Source: Planctomycetota bacterium (GTDB lineage Bacteria; Planctomycetota; UBA1135; UBA2386). Taken from it: 16,707 nt of DNA. Both the position numbers and the translations under genes were made by a program. How positions within the stretch are numbered: the first letter of the stretch is position 1; each line of letters starts with the position of its first letter. The notes under the pieces are model-generated. The model did not search any database. It was not told where the DNA came from and saw only the letters and a program-made list of their open reading frames with translations. Location: the NCBI GenBank assembly GCA_016793305.1, contig JAEUHU010000022.1, forward strand, positions 1 to 16,707, in the 5' to 3' direction. Below are positions 7,373 through 15,469 of the stretch, in pieces.

Positions 7373-7399
7373 CGGGTCGGATAGTCCCGATCCGACCCG
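7373..7399. repeat. perfect 10-bp hairpin between divergent genes
   Basis: CGGGTCGGAT (7373-7382) and ATCCGACCCG (7390-7399) are exact complements around a 7-base loop. Terminators are not expected between divergently transcribed genes, so this may belong to a leader transcript, a small RNA, a binding site, or be left over from a rearrangement. Confidence 0.5.
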
Positions 7400-7623
7400 C
7401 CCATCGCTCCGTCGCCCATCGTACTCCCGCACTACAGCGCTGCCCTCGCCACCCCAGACGAGCGGCACCCGCGCTGCCCAAGCGCCCTGCTTCGAGCGCG
7501 ACCCGCACACCGAGCCGAGAACACGCACGCGCAGCACGCATCGCCACCCTGCGACCTCACTTCCAACAGCCACGGACTGCGACGAAGGCTGCGAAACTCC
7601 GCCCTGACTCCGCAACCAGCCTC

Positions 7624-9090
7624 ATGACCTCACCCAAGCACCAGGAGGCCGAAGCGCCACTTCAGCGCGACAGCGACCCGATCCTCATCCAGGGGGGCAT
7701 GGGAGTCGGCGTGTCCGGATGGCGGCTGGCGAACGCCGTGGCAAGAACGGGTCACCTGGGCGTGGTGTCTGGCACGAGCCTCGACACGGTGTTGGTCAGG
7801 CGCCTCCAGGATGGCGACGCTGACGGGCATGTTCGTCGTGCCCTCGCGGCATTCCCCTGCCAGGATTCCGCCCAGGCCATCGTCGGCAGGTGGTGGCGTC
7901 CTTCTGGGAGAGCCTCGGGCAGGCCATACGACCTGCTGCCCATGCCCCGACTCGACGAAGAGCCCTGGCGCCTGCGGCTCGTCGTCGCGGCCGCGTTCGT
8001 CGAGGTTTGGCTGGCTCGCGAAGGACATGCGGCCCCGATCGGCATCAATCTGTTGACCAAGATCAGGATCCCCACCCTGCCAACGTTGTACGGCGCCATG
8101 CTCGCCGGAGCAGCCTGGGTCCTGATGGGAGCAGGGATCCCTAAGTTCGTGCCTACCGAGATGACCCGCCTGGCGCAGCATCAGGACGCATCTCTGCCCC
8201 TCGACGTGGCCGGGGCAACTCGGGCTTGGGCGGCCCCGTTTCGCCCGAGCGTCCTGTTCCCCTCGCTGAAGAACGCCCTCAAGGTCCCACGCTTCCTCGC
8301 CATCGTTTCCTCCCACTCACTGGCCACGATGCTGACGCGCAAAGGGGATGAGGTCGTCCACGGGTTCGTGGTGGAGGGTCCATCGGCCGGTGGCCACAAC
8401 GCTCCACCTCGTGGTTCGCCACAACACAACAGCCGTGGCGAGCCCTGCTACGGACAGAGGGACGAAGTCGATCATGGGGCGATGCGCGCACTTGGCCGCC
8501 CGTTCTGGCTCGCGGGAGGATACGGACGCCGAGACGGACTCCACCGCGCCCAGTCGATGGGCGCCCGCGGAATCCAAGTCGGCTCCCTCTTCGCGTTCTG
8601 CATGGAGTCGGGAATCGCCACGCCGCACCGCCGTGCGATCCTGTCGGCGATCAGGGAAGGTCGTCTCGACGTATTCACTGACCCCCTGGCGTCCCCGACT
8701 GGCTATCCCTTCAAGATCCTGAGGGGGCCCGGGGTACCAGAACAACCGGAGAACAGGATTCGCCGCTGTGACCTGGGTTACCTGAGGGAGTGCTACGAAC
8801 GCCCTGACGGGCAGATCGGCTACCGCTGCCCGGGAGAACCAGAGGACGCATGGGTTCGAAAGGGCGGTCGTCCGGAAGACTGCCTAGGCCGCAGGTGCCT
8901 TTGCAATGGGCTGATCGCCAACATCGGCCACCCGCAGCCACGGGCGGAGTCCGACGAGTCCCCGCTGCTGACGGCAGGGGATGACGTTCACCAGATCGCC
9001 GAGCTCCTGAACGGAAGAGACGATTACTCCGCTTCAGACGTCGTGGATTACCTCTCCCGTGAGACTCCGGTCCCCGGCGCGACCCAGTGA
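7624..9090 (+). CDS. nitronate monooxygenase-like FMN-dependent TIM-barrel protein
   Basis: The 488-residue protein belongs to the nitronate monooxygenase/2-nitropropane dioxygenase superfamily, which also includes FabK and PfaD. The N-terminal strand ILIQGGMGVGVSGWRLA (20-36) and VVSGTSLD are typical, as are the barrel segments GINLLTKIRIPTLPTLYGAM and AWVLMGAGIP. EGPSAGGHNAPPRG carries the likely catalytic His258. WLAGGYG and GARGIQVGSLFAFC form the phosphate/FMN-binding part. A C-terminal extension beyond the barrel has six cysteines (382, 390, 402, 420, 425, 427), including RRCLCNGL; as I recall, related long members share parts of it. The cysteines could bind metal, but this is not shown. 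The substrate is unknown: nitronate oxidation, enoyl reduction or another flavin reaction are all possible. It starts at ATG without a Shine-Dalgarno sequence and its stop lies one base from the opposing gene's stop. Confidence 0.85.
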   Translation: MTSPKHQEAEAPLQRDSDPILIQGGMGVGVSGWRLANAVARTGHLGVVSGTSLDTVLVRRLQDGDADGHVRRALAAFPCQDSAQAIVGRWWRPSGRASGRPYDLLPMPRLDEEPWRLRLVVAAAFVEVWLAREGHAAPIGINLLTKIRIPTLPTLYGAMLAGAAWVLMGAGIPKFVPTEMTRLAQHQDASLPLDVAGATRAWAAPFRPSVLFPSLKNALKVPRFLAIVSSHSLATMLTRKGDEVVHGFVVEGPSAGGHNAPPRGSPQHNSRGEPCYGQRDEVDHGAMRALGRPFWLAGGYGRRDGLHRAQSMGARGIQVGSLFAFCMESGIATPHRRAILSAIREGRLDVFTDPLASPTGYPFKILRGPGVPEQPENRIRRCDLGYLRECYERPDGQIGYRCPGEPEDAWVRKGGRPEDCLGRRCLCNGLIANIGHPQPRAESDESPLLTAGDDVHQIAELLNGRDDYSASDVVDYLSRETPVPGATQ

Positions 9091-9091
9091 C

Positions 9092-10075
9092 TCAAGTGGC
9101 TCGCCAGAGCCTCTCCCGCCGCATGCGAGCACGCGACACGGCATTTCGTGCAGGGTCGGAACGCGAGGCACCGGTCAGATACTCCGCGAGGCGACGCATC
9201 GTGCTGTTGGCATAGAACTGAGGGAGTGGCAACTCGAACCCCATCGCGTCCTTGACCGCGTCGACGAACTGCAAGGCCTTCAGCGACGATCCTCCGACAT
9301 CGAAGAAGTTGTCGCACGGGGATGCTCCTCCGCGCCCTAGAACGCCCGCGAGCAACTCCAGCAGTCGCACCTCCGTCGAGACGGTCGTAGGATCCCGATC
9401 ACCGTCCTCGCGAACACCGTCGGCCGCCTCGACGGTCGTAGGTGCCGAGAGAGTCTGACCAGGAACCCCCACGACGGTGCTCCCAGCGGGAACGTCACGG
9501 GCGACGAGCGTGTTGGCGCCGATCGTGGCGTCGTCGCCGATGACGACGTCCGGGAGGACGGATGCGTTCGAGCCCACGTAGACCCGGGCCCCTACTTGCA
9601 CCCGGGCATTCAGGACCGCGCCAGGCGCGATGACCGAGTGCTCTCCCACGGACGTCCCGTGGCCGACGAGACCTCGCATCATCACGCAAGCCCCGTCGCC
9701 GATCCTGGTCTCCGGCGACACCACGGCCTGCTCGTAGATCACCAAGCCGTCCCCTGCCTGGCAGTCGGCCAGATCGACGCCAGGGTGCACCAGACTGACG
9801 AACTGCACCCCGCTCGCTACGATGCGGCGATGGACCGAGGCTCGAACCATCGTACGACGTGCCACCAGGTTGACGGCCCTCGCATCCTGATCCGCACCAC
9901 GAAGCGATTCGATTCCTCCCAGGATGGGAACCCCGAGCAGGGACGCACCGTGCTTCGACACATCATCGTCGAGGATCACCAAGCGAACGTCCTGGGCAGC
10001 CTGTATGGCCACCCGCTTCGCCAGTCGGACTCCTTCCGAGTTTCCGGCGCCACACAAGTACCAGGTGGCGCTCAT
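9092..10075 (-). CDS. NeuD/PglD-like hexapeptide acyltransferase fused to a phosphopantetheine carrier domain
   Basis: Residues 1-95 form a Rossmann-like N-terminal domain as in PglD/NeuD (WYLCGAGNSEG, then LVILDDD and LGVPILGG). Residues 95-206 are a left-handed beta-helix of hexapeptide repeats, with the catalytic-type His139 in GLVGHGTSVGEHS and the closing ARDVPAGSTVVGVPG. After a linker rich in Asp and Thr, residues 232-300 form a PP-binding carrier domain: NFFDVGGSSLKALQF, with Ser264 the expected 4'-phosphopantetheine site, and a motif more like NRPS carriers than fatty-acid ACP. NeuD-type enzymes acylate amino groups of sugars or hydroxyls of sialic acid using acyl-CoA. A built-in carrier suggests the acyl donor or the acceptor is tethered. 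ATG overlaps the TGA of the radical SAM gene (ATGA), so the two are probably translated together. The basic last ~25 residues have no recognised function. An in-frame 93-codon extension upstream lies inside the radical SAM gene and is rejected. Confidence 0.88.
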   Translation of the reverse strand: MSATWYLCGAGNSEGVRLAKRVAIQAAQDVRLVILDDDVSKHGASLLGVPILGGIESLRGADQDARAVNLVARRTMVRASVHRRIVASGVQFVSLVHPGVDLADCQAGDGLVIYEQAVVSPETRIGDGACVMMRGLVGHGTSVGEHSVIAPGAVLNARVQVGARVYVGSNASVLPDVVIGDDATIGANTLVARDVPAGSTVVGVPGQTLSAPTTVEAADGVREDGDRDPTTVSTEVRLLELLAGVLGRGGASPCDNFFDVGGSSLKALQFVDAVKDAMGFELPLPQFYANSTMRRLAEYLTGASRSDPARNAVSRARMRRERLWRAT

Positions 10076-10995
10076 GACGCCGCTACTCCTGGGCGAAGCC
10101 GCTCGGCTCGCCCCACCATCCAGTCGCGACACTTCTGGCAACGCTCCGGCAGCTCCTGGAAACGATGCTGCAAGTGCAAGGCTCGGTAGCGGCCCAGGCG
10201 GGCCCACAGCGAAACCAAGGACTCCTGCCACACGTTCCCGACCCCCTCGTCGCCTTCCGTGTCCCCGGGGCAGCGCGGCACGCGACCGTCCCAGAACACG
10301 TGCATCATCGTGACCGCCCACGGACAGGCGATGCGCTCTTCGTTCGGCACGCACAGAGGAGTGCCGAACTTGCCACCCCAGCTCAGCATGTGTCTGGCCT
10401 TCACCGTGGCACCACGCTGCAGCCAGTGTTCCCGGAACGCGTCGTACTCGCCCTCGTTCTCGGCCATCGCGATGAACTGGACCAGAACCTCCGGGCCGGT
10501 CGCGCGTGAGGCGCGGAGCTCAAGCAGCTTCTCGACGTTCCGATACACCACGTCGCGGTCGCCACCGCAACGGATCTTCGAATAGCTCGCCTCGGAATAG
10601 GCGTCGAGGCCGATCACGAACTGCAGCAAGCCAGCGTCGAGCAGCCGTTGGGCGATATCCGCGTTCAGGAGCATACCGTTGGTGTTCAAGCACATCGCCT
10701 GCAAGCCGACCTTGCGACCATACGCGAGGCACTGCAGCAACAGCTCCGGTTGCAGCAGAGGCTCGCCGCAGAACGAGAACCACGTTTGCGTTCCTGGAGT
10801 AACGGCGGCGATCTCGTCGGCGCACCTCTGCCATAGCGGGAACGGCATCACCCCCTTCGGACGCTTCATGGTGGGGTGATGACACATCGAGCAGTGCAGG
10901 TTGCAGTCGGCGCAGAGTTCCACGGCGAACCGGCTGGGGAACTCGATGGGCTGCAAGGTGCTGGCGATTCCACGGAGATCGGGAGGCGAGATCAT
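10072..10995 (-). CDS. radical SAM protein with SPASM/twitch-type C-terminal cluster
   Basis: The 307-residue enzyme has the radical SAM cluster motif CNLHCSMC (Cys31, Cys35, Cys38), preceded by FAVELCADC. SAM-contact regions are WFSFCGEPLL (usual GGEP, here CGEP), LNTNGMLL and VIGLDAYSEASYSKIR. The C-terminal part has four further cysteines in SPASM-like order: Cys224 (ACPWAVTM), Cys242 (WDGRVPRCPGD) and Cys286/Cys289 (CQKCRDW), with GNVWQESLVSLW between. This would hold one auxiliary iron-sulfur cluster, as in enzymes that modify peptides or act as dehydrogenases and epimerases. A good Shine-Dalgarno sequence (AGAGG) stands before the ATG. The stop overlaps the start of the acyltransferase-carrier gene by ATGA. 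The substrate is unknown: a peptide, or an amino-acid or sugar moiety on the partner's carrier domain. Confidence 0.92.
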   Translation of the reverse strand: MISPPDLRGIASTLQPIEFPSRFAVELCADCNLHCSMCHHPTMKRPKGVMPFPLWQRCADEIAAVTPGTQTWFSFCGEPLLQPELLLQCLAYGRKVGLQAMCLNTNGMLLNADIAQRLLDAGLLQFVIGLDAYSEASYSKIRCGGDRDVVYRNVEKLLELRASRATGPEVLVQFIAMAENEGEYDAFREHWLQRGATVKARHMLSWGGKFGTPLCVPNEERIACPWAVTMMHVFWDGRVPRCPGDTEGDEGVGNVWQESLVSLWARLGRYRALHLQHRFQELPERCQKCRDWMVGRAERLRPGVAAS

Positions 10996-11009
10996 GATTA
11001 TCCTCTTGG

Positions 11010-11120
11010 CTAGCGAAACCTAGCACGCTGGATCGAACGGCAGCCGCCCTGGACCAACCGCACCTCGGCGTATTCTCGAAGGGCACTTCGCACGATGGAC
11101 AGCCTCATCTCGCATGCCAC
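11010..11120 (-). CDS. possible 36-residue small ORF in front of the radical SAM gene
   Basis: GTG at 11120 is preceded by GGAGG (11129-11125) at 4 bases. The frame ends in TAG at 11010, 14 bases before the radical SAM ATG, and the gap contains that gene's own AGAGG. The peptide would end in RLVQGGCRSIQRARFR, with a GG before a Cys-containing tail. Third positions in this frame resemble the neighbouring genes better than the alternative overlapping frame (ATG at 11115, TAG at 11020, 31 residues, same GGAGG at 9 bases). It could be a peptide substrate, a leader peptide, or nothing: it also occupies the only space for the promoter of the divergent polyferredoxin gene. Confidence 0.25.
   Translation of the reverse strand: MACEMRLSIVRSALREYAEVRLVQGGCRSIQRARFR
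11077..11090 (+). promoter_or_regulatory. small hairpin in the leader of the polyferredoxin gene
   Basis: CGAAG, loop GGCA, CTTCG: a 5-bp perfect stem 39 bp upstream of the polyferredoxin ATG. Another, GCTAG/CGAAAC/CTAGC, is at 11009-11024 next to the radical SAM start. Both are short and may be chance. Confidence 0.2.
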
Positions 11121-11129
11121 GATTCCTCC

Positions 11130-12764
11130 ATGGCGCGCGACCCCAAGGCAGTGGCATCCAGTCGCCCACCGGCAGGAGACCCCGAGGCACCACTGGCCCG
11201 CAGACATCGCTACGGCATGTGGCGTACGCTGTCGTTGCTCCTGGTGCATGTCCTGATCGCCGCGCACGTCGTGCACTGGCTGATGGCCGGAAAGACCCTG
11301 GCGCCATTGGAGCTGCACGAGGTGATGTACACCGCGGAGCTCGGGATCGTCACTGCCGGCTTCCTGTTCATGGCGACCGCACTCTTGGCGACCGCGGTGT
11401 TCGGCCGCTTCTTCTGCGGCTGGGCGTGCCACCTACTGGCTCTCCAGGATCTCGCGGCTTGGCTGCTGCAGCGCTTGGGCGTGCGCCGCAAACCGATCCG
11501 CGCCAGGTGGATCGCATGGTCCCCGCTCGTGGTCATGTTCTACATGTTCGTCTGGCCCCACGTCGAGCGATGGTCTGCGGGCGGAACTCACCCCGGCTTC
11601 CGGATCGCTGGCGACGAAGAGACGATCGCCTCGTTCACGACGACCGACTTCTGGCGCAACCTGCCGGGCCCGTGGGTGGCCGCCCTGACACTGCTGGTGT
11701 GCGGTGGCATGATCGTCTGGGCACTCGGATCGCGGGGCTTCTGCACCTTCGCATGTCCCTACGGAGCAGCATTCGGTCTGCTCGACAAGCTCGCCGTCGG
11801 CCGCATCCGATCCACTGATGCCTGCCGCCAATGCGGGACCTGCACGAAAGTCTGCACATCCGGGATCCAGGTCCACGAACAACTCCGGCTGTACGGCACG
11901 GTCATCGACCAACGTTGCATCAAGGACCTGGACTGCGTCGGGAGCTGCCCACACGACGCACTGCACTACGGGTTCGGCGCACCAGCCCTTTTCACGACCC
12001 GCCGCCCCACCGAGCTGCCGCGCCGCCTGTCGACCGACTTCTCCTGGCGCGAGGAGCTGGTGATGGCGATCGCGTTCCTCTGCGCCGCGAGCCTGGTACG
12101 CGGTCTCTACGACCTAGTTCCATTCCTGCTGTCGGTCGCGGTCGGGGCGATCACCGCCTTCACCCTCGTGCTGAGCCACCGGCTTCTCCGCCAACGCGAC
12201 GTGCAAGTTGGCCGCTGCACACTGAAGGCGGCGAACTCCCTGAGCAGTGCAGGGAGGTGGGTCGTGGCTTTGGCCTTGCTGCTGTGCGCGTTGTTGGCCC
12301 ACAGTGCGGCAGTGCGATTCGCGTCTTGGAAGGGCCAGTCGGCGTTCGCGGAGGCGAGTGACTTGCCACATGGACAGAGGGGCGACCTACCTCGCCAAGC
12401 GGTGACTTGGCTAGCCCGAGCCGACGCGTGGTCGCTGGTCCAGACAGCGCAGGCGAAGGTGGATCTGGCATGGGCCATGGCTCTTCAGGGCAGCCCAGAT
12501 GCTGCTCTCCGGCAGTTCCTCGCTGCGACGGCGATCGCCCCGGAGCGCGCCGACCTGCACTACTGGACCGCCGGATTCCAGGCGCGCACTGGCGATCGCG
12601 ACGCAGCGATCGCGAGCCTCCGCGAGGTGGTCCGCATCGAGCCGCGCCATGCCGATGCACACGAGCGACTGGGCAAGATGCTCTTGGCGGCGGACAGGAT
12701 GGAGGAAGGAAACAGGCAGTTGGAGCTCGCAGATCGATTGCGCAAGAAGGCGAGTCCCCAGTAA
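11130..12764 (+). CDS. NapH/NosR/CcoG-like membrane polyferredoxin with C-terminal TPR domain
   Basis: The 544-residue protein has transmembrane helices at about 33-52 and 72-92, ending in the cysteine motif [10 protein letters not shown] (Cys96, Cys100). Further helices are near 128-143 and 183-200, the latter followed by [11 protein letters not shown] (Cys205, Cys209). These paired motifs are typical of NapH/NosR-type quinol-linked electron-transfer proteins. Two ferredoxin-like sites follow: [11 protein letters not shown] (232-242), and [12 protein letters not shown] (263-274), where Asp266 stands at the second ligand position. Two or more helices (about 310-350, 375-395) and a TPR-like tail (about 420-540: [56 protein letters not shown]) complete it. 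It probably passes electrons across or along the membrane to an unidentified partner, with the TPR as docking part. No Shine-Dalgarno sequence is seen; codon use is mixed, as in the rest of the accessory block. Confidence 0.88.
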   Translation: MARDPKAVASSRPPAGDPEAPLARRHRYGMWRTLSLLLVHVLIAAHVVHWLMAGKTLAPLELHEVMYTAELGIVTAGFLFMATALLATAVFGRFFCGWACHLLALQDLAAWLLQRLGVRRKPIRARWIAWSPLVVMFYMFVWPHVERWSAGGTHPGFRIAGDEETIASFTTTDFWRNLPGPWVAALTLLVCGGMIVWALGSRGFCTFACPYGAAFGLLDKLAVGRIRSTDACRQCGTCTKVCTSGIQVHEQLRLYGTVIDQRCIKDLDCVGSCPHDALHYGFGAPALFTTRRPTELPRRLSTDFSWREELVMAIAFLCAASLVRGLYDLVPFLLSVAVGAITAFTLVLSHRLLRQRDVQVGRCTLKAANSLSSAGRWVVALALLLCALLAHSAAVRFASWKGQSAFAEASDLPHGQRGDLPRQAVTWLARADAWSLVQTAQAKVDLAWAMALQGSPDAALRQFLAATAIAPERADLHYWTAGFQARTGDRDAAIASLREVVRIEPRHADAHERLGKMLLAADRMEEGNRQLELADRLRKKASPQ

Positions 12765-12856
12765 GCAAGACTGCGGAACCTCCCGTGGGCGCCCATCCAC
12801 CTCTGCCCGACGCGGCATCCGGCTCACCTTCCCACTGCCACGCACCGCCCAACCCG

Positions 12857-14659
12857 ATGAACGCCCAAGCCGTCTACCTCGCCGTGGTGCTCGGCCTGGC
12901 CATGGTGTCGTTCTGGCGGCAGAGGATCCGGGCCGACGTCACCGCCCTGCTGGTGATGCTGTCGCTGCTGATCCCCTGGTATCCGACGGACACCGGCCTG
13001 CGGGCCGTCTCGACCCCGGCCGAGGCGTTCCACGGCTTCGGCAGTCCCGCCGTGGTGATGGTCGCGGCGATGTTCGTGCTGTCGGCGGCGATGGTCCGCA
13101 CCGGTGCTGCGCAACTGCTCGGCGGACGGATCCTGACCGCCAACGCCGGCACCGAGCTGCGATTCCAGCTGACCGTACTGGTGCTGGTGACCCTGTTCAG
13201 CGCCTTCGTCAACGACACCACCACCGTGCTGGTCTGGATGCCGCCGGTGATGGCGATCTGCCGCGAACGGGGCTACGCGCCGTCGCGTGTCCTGATGCTG
13301 CTGGCGTTCGGCTCGCTGCTCGGCGGCCAGTGGACGCTGATCGGCACGCGCAGCAACGTGATCCTGTCGGACTTCCTGCAGGCCCGCACCGGGCAGGGCT
13401 TCGGCATGTTCACGTTCACACCGATCGCGCTCGCGGTGTTCGTGGCATGTGCGGCCTGGTTCGCCCTGTTCGGTCGCCGCTCGCTGCCGCGCGCCAGCGG
13501 ACCGGCGACGCTCGAGAGCCGCTACGAGGTCGCCGAGTTCCTGACCGAGACGATGGCCGAGCCGGGCTCGAGCTATGTCGGCAAGACGCTGGCGGAGATC
13601 GACCTGCCGGGCCGCGAGGTCACCGTGCTGCAGGTGATCCGCGGCAAGGAGTTCCTGTCGCCGGCCGGGCACCTGCGCGTGCAGCCGCACGACGTGCTGG
13701 TGCTGCAGGGACGCATCCAGGCGATCACCACGGTGATGCAGCAAGGGCTCACCGTGAAGGAGGAGCTGAAGGTCGAGGACAAGACGCTGCGCTCCGCCGA
13801 CCTGCGCATGGTCGAGGCGATCCTGCCACCGGACAGCGAGTTCCTGGGCCAGAGCCTGCGCGGGCTCGAGTTCCACCGCCGCTACGGGGTGAGCCCGCTG
13901 GCGATCAGCCGCGCCGGCCGTTCGTTGCGCGACCGCCCGCTCGCCGAGCCGCTGCGCAGCGGCGACTCGCTGCTGCTGGTCGGCCACGTGCCGGAACTGC
14001 AGCGGCTGCGCTTCAACCCGAACCTGATGCTGCTGGAGACGCGCGCGCTGCCGGCGACCCGCACGTCCGACGCGTGGATCGTGCTCGGGCTGATGACGGC
14101 GATGGTGCTGGCGGGCGCCACCGGACTGCTGCCGCCGGCCGTGGCGATCCCGCTGGCTGCGATGGCCGCGATCCTGCTCGGCACGGTCGGGTTGCACACC
14201 GCCTACGAGGCGATCGACCTGCAGGCGCTGGTCATCGTCGGCGCGATGATCCCGTTCGGCGAGGCCCTGCAGCACACCGGCGCTGCCGACGCACTCGCGG
14301 GTGCCGTGGCGAGCGCATTCGCCGGCAGTTCGCCGCGGATCCTCTTCGCGGTCGTGCTGCTGTTCGCGGTCGGCATGACGCAGATCATCGAGAACGCGGC
14401 GGTCGCCGTGGTGCTGGCACCGCTCGCCGCCGCGGTCGCCGAGTCGGCCGGCTGCCGGGTCGAACCGTTCCTGCTCGGCGTCGCGATCTGCGTGTCGGCG
14501 GCGTTCGTCACGCCGATCGCGCACGAGTCGACGATCCTGGTGATGGGCCCCGGCAAGTACCGCTTCCGCGACTACACGGTGCTCGGGCTGCCGTTCGCGC
14601 TGCTGACCTGGCTGGTGACGTCGCTGGTGCTGCCGCTGCTGCATCCCTTGCGCGGCTGA
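12857..14659 (+). CDS. SLC13-type (DASS/CitT-like) permease with two RCK_C (TrkA-C) domains
   Basis: This 600-residue membrane protein has two halves of hydrophobic helices separated by a soluble part. The first half contains [19 protein letters not shown] and [20 protein letters not shown], the SNT-like substrate and sodium region of the SLC13/ion-transporter superfamily. Residues about 223-295 and 316-385 are two RCK_C domains (for example [20 protein letters not shown], and [21 protein letters not shown]). The second half carries [19 protein letters not shown] and [16 protein letters not shown]. The family imports sulfate, dicarboxylates or related anions with sodium; the substrate cannot be assigned. 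The ATG at 12857 begins at the first hydrophobic helix. The same frame is open back to 12407 but overlaps the polyferredoxin gene and has no membrane character. Third positions are almost all G or C (2 exceptions in the first ~50 codons), marking the right edge of the mixed block. Confidence 0.92.
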   Translation: MNAQAVYLAVVLGLAMVSFWRQRIRADVTALLVMLSLLIPWYPTDTGLRAVSTPAEAFHGFGSPAVVMVAAMFVLSAAMVRTGAAQLLGGRILTANAGTELRFQLTVLVLVTLFSAFVNDTTTVLVWMPPVMAICRERGYAPSRVLMLLAFGSLLGGQWTLIGTRSNVILSDFLQARTGQGFGMFTFTPIALAVFVACAAWFALFGRRSLPRASGPATLESRYEVAEFLTETMAEPGSSYVGKTLAEIDLPGREVTVLQVIRGKEFLSPAGHLRVQPHDVLVLQGRIQAITTVMQQGLTVKEELKVEDKTLRSADLRMVEAILPPDSEFLGQSLRGLEFHRRYGVSPLAISRAGRSLRDRPLAEPLRSGDSLLLVGHVPELQRLRFNPNLMLLETRALPATRTSDAWIVLGLMTAMVLAGATGLLPPAVAIPLAAMAAILLGTVGLHTAYEAIDLQALVIVGAMIPFGEALQHTGAADALAGAVASAFAGSSPRILFAVVLLFAVGMTQIIENAAVAVVLAPLAAAVAESAGCRVEPFLLGVAICVSAAFVTPIAHESTILVMGPGKYRFRDYTVLGLPFALLTWLVTSLVLPLLHPLRG

Positions 14660-14666
14660 ACCGACG

Positions 14667-14694
14667 GCCTGGCCGGCCGCGCGGCGCGCCAGGC
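14667..14694 (+). terminator. hairpin after the permease gene
   Basis: GCCTGGC (14667-14673) pairs with GCCAGGC (14688-14694); between them, after a 2x2 mismatch, lies the self-complementary GCCGCGCGGC. It starts 7 bases after the permease stop and has no T-run. Confidence 0.5.
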
Positions 14695-14740
14695 GCCGAG
14701 AACGTTGGACGAACGGGCCGCCGGGCTGCACGCTGCCGCG

Positions 14741-15469
14741 ATGCGGCCAAGGCACTTCTGCTTCCTCCTCCCGCTGCTCGCCGGAACGGCCGCAGCGCAG
14801 CAAATCGCACTGCCGGGCGGCACCGGCCATCTGACGCCCGGCCCCGGCTGGACCACGCTCGATGCCGAAGCCCTCGCCGCACCGAGTCGCCCGAGCGACC
14901 CGAGCGACGAACCGGCCAAGGCGCTGTTCCTCACCACCCTTGCAGCGCTGCAGCAACCCGAGCGCAAGGGCCAGCACGTGCTGCTGCACGCCAGCGGCGA
15001 CACGCCGGGCAGCCTGCGGCTCGTGAACGCGTATTGCGCACGCGGTGCGGCCACGAGCGCGGACCTGCAGAGCCCGGCCAAACGCGACGGCATGCGCGAC
15101 ACGCTGCTCGCGACCCTCCGCACCGACGGCAACGAAGTGCGGTTCGACGGCGCGGACCATCCCGAACTGTTCCCGGTGGGCAGCCTGCGGCTGCGCTTCA
15201 CGCTGACCCAAGGCAGCGCCGCGCACCAGCTGCACTACCACGTCGTGCCGGCGGGCTCGTTCACGCAGTACTTCGAGGCGATGCTGCAGCCCGACGACGC
15301 CGGCGGCGAAGCCGCGGTCGCCACGCTGCTGCGCACGTTCGACGGCGCGCGCGAAGGTTCGTCGCTGCCGGGCATGCTGATCGGCGGCCTGGCCGGGGCG
15401 CTGGCCGGCGTGCTCGCCGGCCTGTGGCGCCGCAATCGGCTGCAGCAGAAGGCCCAGGAGCCCGACTAG
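14741..15469 (+). CDS. exported protein of unknown function with C-terminal glycine-zipper anchor
   Basis: The 242-residue product starts with [20 protein letters not shown], a clear signal peptide with likely cleavage at AAA-Q. The middle (about 25-205) is a soluble domain I do not recognise; it has beta-strand-like segments such as [13 protein letters not shown] and [21 protein letters not shown], recalling small secreted proteins that follow a lipid- or stress-type fold, but no family can be named. Residues about 211-229 ([19 protein letters not shown]) form one transmembrane helix with repeated GxxxG spacing, followed by a basic tail. Most of the protein would thus face the periplasm, anchored at the end. 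The ATG at 14741 gives the signal peptide; an upstream TTG at 14705 does not. Its stop shares the bases CTAG with the stop of the convergent methyltransferase gene. Confidence 0.78.
   Translation: MRPRHFCFLLPLLAGTAAAQQIALPGGTGHLTPGPGWTTLDAEALAAPSRPSDPSDEPAKALFLTTLAALQQPERKGQHVLLHASGDTPGSLRLVNAYCARGAATSADLQSPAKRDGMRDTLLATLRTDGNEVRFDGADHPELFPVGSLRLRFTLTQGSAAHQLHYHVVPAGSFTQYFEAMLQPDDAGGEAAVATLLRTFDGAREGSSLPGMLIGGLAGALAGVLAGLWRRNRLQQKAQEPD

Larger units (their letters stand above)
7204..7623. other. 420-bp divergent intergenic region without a convincing gene
   Basis: This gap separates the start codons of the cytochrome (minus) and the flavoprotein (plus). The 140 bp nearest the cytochrome gene are the A/T-richest DNA of the window and hold three dyads, listed separately. 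The 220 bp nearest the flavoprotein are C-rich (plus strand) and show no repeats, no ribosome-binding site and no plausible small gene; open frames here have no recognisable protein character. Confidence 0.6.

Noticed and set aside
7624..10995. Polyunsaturated fatty acid (PfaD) or NRPS/PKS cluster
   Set aside because: The flavoprotein and carrier domain could suggest it, but no ketosynthase, adenylation, condensation or thioesterase gene is present.
12407..12856. In-frame extension of the permease by 150 codons
   Set aside because: It overlaps most of the TPR part of the polyferredoxin gene in another frame and shows no signal, membrane or family character. The ATG at 12857 starts at the first helix.
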